From: Deltaproteobacteria bacterium
GTDB taxonomy: Bacteria > Desulfobacterota > DSM-4660 > Desulfatiglandales > HGW-15
DNA length: 11,207 nt
Reading direction: 5' to 3'
NCBI GenBank assembly: GCA_016929815.1
Contig: JAFGIC010000209.1
Location: 1 to 11,207 of the forward strand
A model generated the notes under the pieces. The model searched no databases. It was not told the DNA's origin and saw only the letters and a list, made by a program, of their open reading frames with translations. The translations under genes and the position numbers were made by a program. Positions within the stretch are counted from its first letter, which is position 1, and every line of letters begins with the position of its first letter. Positions 7,073-11,207 of the stretch are shown in pieces.

Positions 7073-10000
7073 TCAATTGCTCCTGTTGGCATTGAGGTTG
7101 ACCGCCACCATCTTTGACACGCCGGCCTTTTCCATTGTAACCCCGAACAGGCTGTCAACTATCTCCATGGACCTCCTGTTATGGGTGACCATAAGCACCT
7201 GTGAGTATTTTCTGATCTCCAGCAGAAGGTTGTTGAACCTGTCCACGTTGGCCTCATCTAGGGGGGCGTCCACCTCATCAAGGAGGCAGAAAGGACTCGG
7301 TTTTATGAGGTAGATTGCGAACAGGAGAGACATGGCGACAAGGGCCTTTTCACCGCCGGAGAGGAGCCCCATATGGCTCAGTTTCTTGCCGGGGGGGCGG
7401 ACCTCCACAAGCACGCCGCTTTCAAGGGGGTTTTTCTCGTCTGTCAGCCTGAGCCCTGCGTCTCCACCATTGAACAGGATGGGAAAGACCTGCTTTAACT
7501 TCTTATCCGCCTCGTTGAATGTCTCCATGAATCTATCCAGACAGGTCTTGTTTATCTTCCTTATGGCCTCCGTTATGGAATCAATGGAGCTAAGAAGGTC
7601 CTGTTTCTGCTTCTGGATAAATTCATGTCTTTCCTTGAGGGCTTCATGCTCCTGTATGGCTGTCAGGTTTACATCCCCGAGTCTCTCCCTGAGCTCCTTC
7701 TTATGTTCGAGGTCGTTCTTTGTATCTAGGGGTGAAAAATCAGGTTCAATGTAATCTCCATAGGAATCGGCCAGGCTGATATTGAATCTCTCCCTTGCCT
7801 GCTCTTCGAGATTATCCATCTTGATCCTGATCTCCGAATGTTCCATCCTGGCCATGCTTATCTTTTCCTTGAGAAGATCAACCTCCTCCCTGAGCGTTTC
7901 ACATTTTTTCTCCTGCTCGCGGATGCCCGCATGGTAATTGTTACGGTTGTATTGCGCCGTGTTCAATGACTCCTCCGCCTGCTGCATCCTTTCATAAAAG
8001 CCCTTGAGGGCTTCTTTGAGCGTCTCTTCCTTTTGCAGGTATTCCTCATGTTTTTCCTTGAGGGCGGCAATATCGAGCTCTGTTTTTTCTATTCTGTCCC
8101 TGGCCTCATCGGTATAGTCATCTATTCTCTCTATCTCCCGTAAAAGACCTTTCTGTTCTTCCTGAGCGATACTTATATCCATCCTGAGTTTGTTAAGCTC
8201 ATTTTTAATCTCGTCATACTCTTCCTCGCTCTCCTTCAACTCGAACCTTTTCTTAAGCAGGTATTCCTCTCTCTGCCTCTTGTCTTCGCCGCAGGACCTG
8301 AGCTCGGATTCTATCTTCAGCAATTCATCCTTATGCGTCGTGTGCTCCTTTTCCTTTTCTTCGAGATCCGTTGAAATTCTGTCGGCGGTCCTCTTCAGCT
8401 GGTCAAGTTCGTGACTGAGACGGAAGATCGCCTTATCGTTTTCGTTCAGGTTTTCCTGGCATGACTGTTTTTCGTCCCTGAGAATGTTAAGAGACGTCTT
8501 TTCATCCTCGATCCTCAATTCGATCTCTTCGATTTTGGCCTTGAGATCTTCGACATCCTTTGTGAGACGGGCATCCTTTTCCTGAAGCTCGCTGATCTCC
8601 CTCTTTCTGGAAAGAAGGCTATGGGAGGCATTAGCGAGTTTTCCGCCTGATATTATTCCGTTTTTATCGACAATATCACCCTCGAGTGTGACAAAGGACT
8701 GCCTGCCGCCGCAGTCTTTCCATGCAGATACAGCCTGCTCAAGGCTCTCAGCTATGGCGGTATTCCCTGTAAGCATGTTTATAAGAGGTCTGTATGAATC
8801 ATCTACGGTTATCATATCCCTGACAAGAGGGAAGCCGCTAAGTGCGTTATCTGTTTCATTGACGTTTATTTCCTTCATGGGGGCAAAGCTCCCTTTGCCC
8901 TTTGCCCTGGATTTCAGGTATTCCACCGCATCCCTGCCGTCTTCCTGGCTTTCAACTATCACGCACTGTAGCCTATCCGCCAGGACTGCCTCCACGGCCT
9001 GTTCGTACCTTCCTTCAACCCGGATGACCTCTGCCACAAGGCCCAGTATCCGGCCCTGTTCCTTGACGTGAAAATCACCGGCCCTCATAATGGTCCTGAC
9101 ACCCATCTGATAGCCTTCAAAGTTCTCATCAAGGGAGACAAGGCTCGAAAGCCTTGTACGGCAGATGTTGAGATCAGCGTCCGCAGACTTATGTTTTGAT
9201 TCAAGGCCCTTTTTAATCTGTTCCAGTTCGCCGGATATGCCCTCCCTTTCAAGAATATCACTTTCTATCTCCTGCATTTTCGCGGTCAGGGCATCACGGA
9301 CCTCATTTTTTCTGGCCGATGTCTCAAGAAGGCTGTTGGTCTTCAGCGTAATATCTTCCTTTTCCTTTTCCAGTCTGGCCCTGTGGTCCGTTATCTCACT
9401 TATCTTTTTATTAAGATATCCCGACTCCTGGTTTAAACTGGCTTCCCTTGTAACGGCGGAATTTACCCTGGCGCTTACATTTTCGTACTCATCCTTTATT
9501 TCGTTAAGCAGGGTCTTCCTTTTCTGAAGCCGATCTTCAGCAATAGGGACCTGATTTTCCAGACCTGCCGAGTCCTGTTTCAGCCTTTCCAGCCTTTCGG
9601 ACAGCATGGCCCTTTCTTCGCCAAGGGTAAGGATGCGCTTCCTGATGTCTTCTTTCTCCTGATTAAGGCGTAATTCCAATTCTGCCTGCATCCTTTTTTC
9701 GCCTGCAATAGATTCCAGTGCGGATTCCTTTCTGGTGTAGTCATCCTTGATATTGAGAAACCTGTTCCTTAAGACGGCTATTTCCCTGTCCTTGTCGTCC
9801 AGCTCGAGGTTCATGGTTTCAATGTTAGAAAGCGCCGAGGACAGCTCTGCACTTATGGCGACCTCCTGCCGGACCAGGTCCTCGGTGGATTTAATCCTGG
9901 CGCCCGATTCCTCCTTTAATTCATTGTAGGAATTGGCGTTCAGGACCATCTCCAGCCTCTGGATCTCCTTGCCCAGGGATTTATAGCGTGTCGCCTTGGC

Positions 10001-10636
10001 GGCCTGTCTTTTTAGAGACTTCATCTGGTTTTCTACCTCGACAAGTATATCCTCGACGCGCTGAAGATTCGATCTGGTGAGCTCCATCTTCCTGCGGGCC
10101 TCTGCCTCCTTTTTCTTGTATTTGGTTATACCCGCAGCCTCTTCAATCATTATCCTTGTCTCTTCAGGCTTCTGCTCCACAATGGAGCCGATCCGGCCCT
10201 GACCTATTATGGAATAGGCCCTGTTCCCGAGACCCGTGTCCATAAAAAGTTCCTGTACGTCCTTGAGCCTGCATTGCACACCGTTCAATAGGTACTCGCT
10301 TTCGCCTGAACGGTACAGTCTCCTTGTGATGGAGATCTCGCTTTCATTGGAAAACTCGGGAGGGAATGACCCGTCGCCGTTTTCCAGTACGATTGACACC
10401 TCCGCCATGCCCAGGGGTTTATATTCCCCGGCGCCGTTAAATATCACATCTTCCATCTGTCTGCCGCGCAGCTGTTTTGCGCTCTGTTCGCCCATGGCCC
10501 AGCGGATAGCGTCAACTATATTACTTTTGCCGCATCCGTTGGGACCGACTACCGCACTTATCCCAAGAGGAAAGGGTATCTCAGTCCTGTCCATGAAAGA
10601 TTTAAAGCCGACAACGGATAGTTTTTTAATTCTCAT
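7073..10636 (-). CDS. smc: Chromosome segregation ATPase SMC
   Basis: SMC dimerises into a ring that, usually with ScpA and ScpB (not in this window), extrudes DNA loops and compacts and segregates the chromosome. The 1187-residue product is normal length. The N-terminal ATPase head has Walker A GPNGCGKSN (31-39, K37). Coiled coil runs from about 165 to 500. The hinge lies at about 503-670 and ends in the glycine-rich GIISGGKLAN (660-669). The returning coiled coil is about 675-980. The C-terminal head carries the ABC signature LLSGGEKAL (1091-1099), Walker B with catalytic E1121 (FCLLDEVDA, 1116-1124) and D-loop PLDEAN (1125-1130). The start is fixed by a strong Shine-Dalgarno GGGAGGA about 4 nt upstream of ATG (complement of 10641-10647). 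It is the first gene of an apparent smc-ftsY operon; the same adjacency occurs in many bacteria. A MITE lies about 190 bp upstream of the start codon and may have altered its promoter region. Confidence 0.98.
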   Translation of the reverse strand: MRIKKLSVVGFKSFMDRTEIPFPLGISAVVGPNGCGKSNIVDAIRWAMGEQSAKQLRGRQMEDVIFNGAGEYKPLGMAEVSIVLENGDGSFPPEFSNESEISITRRLYRSGESEYLLNGVQCRLKDVQELFMDTGLGNRAYSIIGQGRIGSIVEQKPEETRIMIEEAAGITKYKKKEAEARRKMELTRSNLQRVEDILVEVENQMKSLKRQAAKATRYKSLGKEIQRLEMVLNANSYNELKEESGARIKSTEDLVRQEVAISAELSSALSNIETMNLELDDKDREIAVLRNRFLNIKDDYTRKESALESIAGEKRMQAELELRLNQEKEDIRKRILTLGEERAMLSERLERLKQDSAGLENQVPIAEDRLQKRKTLLNEIKDEYENVSARVNSAVTREASLNQESGYLNKKISEITDHRARLEKEKEDITLKTNSLLETSARKNEVRDALTAKMQEIESDILEREGISGELEQIKKGLESKHKSADADLNICRTRLSSLVSLDENFEGYQMGVRTIMRAGDFHVKEQGRILGLVAEVIRVEGRYEQAVEAVLADRLQCVIVESQEDGRDAVEYLKSRAKGKGSFAPMKEINVNETDNALSGFPLVRDMITVDDSYRPLINMLTGNTAIAESLEQAVSAWKDCGGRQSFVTLEGDIVDKNGIISGGKLANASHSLLSRKREISELQEKDARLTKDVEDLKAKIEEIELRIEDEKTSLNILRDEKQSCQENLNENDKAIFRLSHELDQLKRTADRISTDLEEKEKEHTTHKDELLKIESELRSCGEDKRQREEYLLKKRFELKESEEEYDEIKNELNKLRMDISIAQEEQKGLLREIERIDDYTDEARDRIEKTELDIAALKEKHEEYLQKEETLKEALKGFYERMQQAEESLNTAQYNRNNYHAGIREQEKKCETLREEVDLLKEKISMARMEHSEIRIKMDNLEEQARERFNISLADSYGDYIEPDFSPLDTKNDLEHKKELRERLGDVNLTAIQEHEALKERHEFIQKQKQDLLSSIDSITEAIRKINKTCLDRFMETFNEADKKLKQVFPILFNGGDAGLRLTDEKNPLESGVLVEVRPPGKKLSHMGLLSGGEKALVAMSLLFAIYLIKPSPFCLLDEVDAPLDEANVDRFNNLLLEIRKYSQVLMVTHNRRSMEIVDSLFGVTMEKAGVSKMVAVNLNANRSN

Positions 10637-10822
10637 GTGTTCCTCCCGGTATTATCATCCGGTTTTAAGGATTTTTTAAGATATAAACGGAATCAGTAAT
10701 GTCCGGTTAGGATCTTGCAAAGAATTATTGCTTAACTTGTGAGGCATAGGGGCCCTATTTTAAAAAATGGGCTTCCATGCAATAAAGCGCCGACTTTATC
10801 CCATGCGAAATCCTGACCGTAC
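10637..10822 (-). other. smc upstream leader, no gene
   Basis: This stretch between smc and the MITE must carry the smc ribosome binding site and probably its promoter. I see no convincing -35/-10 pair. Visible structure, in plus-strand terms: two copies of TCCGGTT (10658-10664 and 10702-10708), each followed within 3 nt by AGGAT; a short inverted repeat ATAAAG/CTTTAT (10782-10787 and 10794-10799); and a GCCC/GGGC pairing across an AT-rich spacer near 10752-10772. None is strong enough alone to assign a function. Confidence 0.35.
10818..10822. repeat. Left copy of probable target-site duplication (CGTAC)
   Basis: CGTAC directly abuts the left end of the MITE-like element, and the same five bases abut its right end at 10956-10960. 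This is what a 5-bp target duplication would look like. Because GTAC is its own reverse complement, the match could instead be an imperfect extension of the terminal inverted repeat. Confidence 0.55.
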
Positions 10823-10955
10823 GAGACCTTTGCAAAACATCATAAAAGTTGTTATATCGTCATTCCCGCGTAGGCGGGAATCTAGTAATTTCAAACACCT
10901 TCTGGATTCCGGATCAAGTCCGGAATGACGGAAAAAGGGGTTATGCAAAGGTCTC
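10823..10955. mobile_element. 133-bp MITE-like element with terminal inverted repeats
   Basis: The ends are GAGACCTTTGCA (10823-10834) and TGCAAAGGTCTC (10944-10955), perfect inverted repeats of 12 bp. They extend to 15 of 16 matches (10823-10838 against 10940-10955). The element is flanked by CGTAC on both sides, has no transposase gene and contains a GC-rich folding core. This is the build of a non-autonomous miniature element moved in trans by a transposase that recognises the same ends. IS5-like families are a possible source, but I cannot confirm that from the sequence. Only one copy lies in this window, between smc and the right-edge region. Confidence 0.72.
10858..10930. repeat. Double-hairpin palindromic repeat core inside the MITE
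   Basis: Two perfect 8-bp stems lie side by side: ATTCCCGC/GCGGGAAT (10862-10869 and 10874-10881, 4-nt loop) and ATTCCGGA/TCCGGAAT (10906-10913 and 10919-10926, 5-nt loop). The outer arms CGTCATTCC (10858-10866) and GGAATGACG (10922-10930) are also complementary, so the whole core can refold as one long hairpin. The first stem fits the ATTCCC-N8-GGGAAT layout of neisserial dRS3 repeats. Very similar repeats are widespread in proteobacterial genomes, where they often yield spurious short proteins. Confidence 0.75.
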
Positions 10956-10960
10956 CGTAC
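10956..10960. repeat. Right copy of probable target-site duplication (CGTAC)
   Basis: Second copy of the CGTAC that flanks the MITE-like element, immediately after the right terminal inverted repeat. The same caution about the self-complementary GTAC applies. Confidence 0.55.
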
Positions 10961-10997
10961 CTCACTGAAACGAGACAATTTTTATCATTTTTTTTAT

Positions 10998-11023
10998 ATA
11001 TTGTAAAGGGGAAAATACAATAT
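10998..11023. promoter_or_regulatory. AT-rich perfect dyad, possible operator
   Basis: ATATTGTA (10998-11005) and TACAATAT (11016-11023) are perfect inverted repeats separated by AAAGGGGAAA-like purine-rich DNA. No T-run follows the hairpin on either strand (the T-run precedes it on the plus strand), so it is a poor terminator. An operator for the possible divergent gene to the right is one reading. In such AT-rich DNA an 8-bp dyad can also arise by chance. The remainder of 10961-11180 shows no gene. Confidence 0.25.
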
Positions 11024-11191
11024 GATGTATGCAAAGAAATGAAATTATCAACATATTGAATTTAAATTTATACTGGAAAAAAAATAAATGCTGATGTATA
11101 TATTATTTAACTATGGGTATAGACTAGTTTATCCCTTAATTTAAATAGTCCGGAATGGCCGACAACATTTCTTTTATAATAGGAGATAAAG

Positions 11192-11207
11192 TTGAAACCC
11201 CTTCTCG
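11192..11207 (+). CDS. Possible start of a divergent gene (3' partial, TTG start)
   Basis: A clean Shine-Dalgarno AGGAGA (11181-11186) is followed after 5 nt by TTG AAA CCC CTT CTC, which would begin M-K-P-L-L and run off the right edge. The spacing is good, and the basic-then-hydrophobic start could be a signal peptide. Only five codons are visible, so the product cannot be named and the call rests on the ribosome binding site alone. Confidence 0.3.

Noticed and set aside
10796..10978. 60-residue minus-strand open frame with the pattern HSGLDPESRRCLKLLDSRLRGNDD
   Set aside because: This is the typical spurious translation of the palindromic repeat inside the MITE; it has no ribosome binding site and no protein-like conservation expected beyond the repeat.
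11175..11180. TATAAT matching a -10 box
   Set aside because: It sits immediately before the ribosome binding site, which would put transcription start inside or after the Shine-Dalgarno, and no -35 box is evident.
1..11207. CRISPR array, tRNA or rRNA genes, toxin-antitoxin or defence system
   Set aside because: No regularly spaced repeats, tRNA-like cloverleaf or rRNA-like stretch was noticed, and every substantial frame is explained by the listed genes.

Overview
The window reads as chromosomal DNA of a Gram-negative bacterium. An outer-membrane capsule-assembly barrel and an exported cyclophilin point to a Gram-negative envelope. The smc-ftsY gene order and the style of the SMC, FtsY and acyl-CoA synthetase proteins fit a deltaproteobacterial (Desulfobacterota-like) lineage. 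That placement is a judgement from protein flavour, not a phylogeny.

Layout. (1) Positions 2-2685, plus strand: the tail of a surface-polysaccharide locus. It holds a Wzi-family capsule assembly protein, cut by the left window edge and probably missing only its signal peptide. Next is an AT-rich LicD-family transferase gene broken by two in-frame stop codons. (2) Positions 2808-6111, plus strand: a tight pair made of an exported cyclophilin-type peptidyl-prolyl isomerase and, 4 nt later, a 900-residue fusion of a GNAT acetyltransferase with an ADP-forming acyl-CoA synthetase. (3) Positions 6116-10636, minus strand: smc followed by ftsY, a housekeeping pair for chromosome organisation and SRP-dependent membrane targeting. 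It converges on the acyl-CoA synthetase gene with only 4 nt between the stop codons. (4) Positions 10637-11207: about 570 nt with no complete gene. It holds the smc leader, a 133-bp MITE-like insertion with terminal inverted repeats and a probable 5-bp target duplication, an AT-rich stretch with a perfect dyad, and at the right edge a possible TTG start of a divergent gene.

How the parts relate. The left part is variable envelope-polysaccharide gene content next to conserved core genes. Wzi anchors capsule at the cell surface and LicD-type enzymes decorate glycans, so they belong together, but the LicD copy looks dead. The acyl-CoA synthetase fusion would link acyl-CoA/ATP metabolism to protein or small-molecule acylation. 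I see no clear evidence of a new multi-gene system. The points most worth a second look are the N-terminal GNAT fused to an apparently active synthetase, the MITE upstream of smc, and the LicD pseudogene that is intact apart from two stops.
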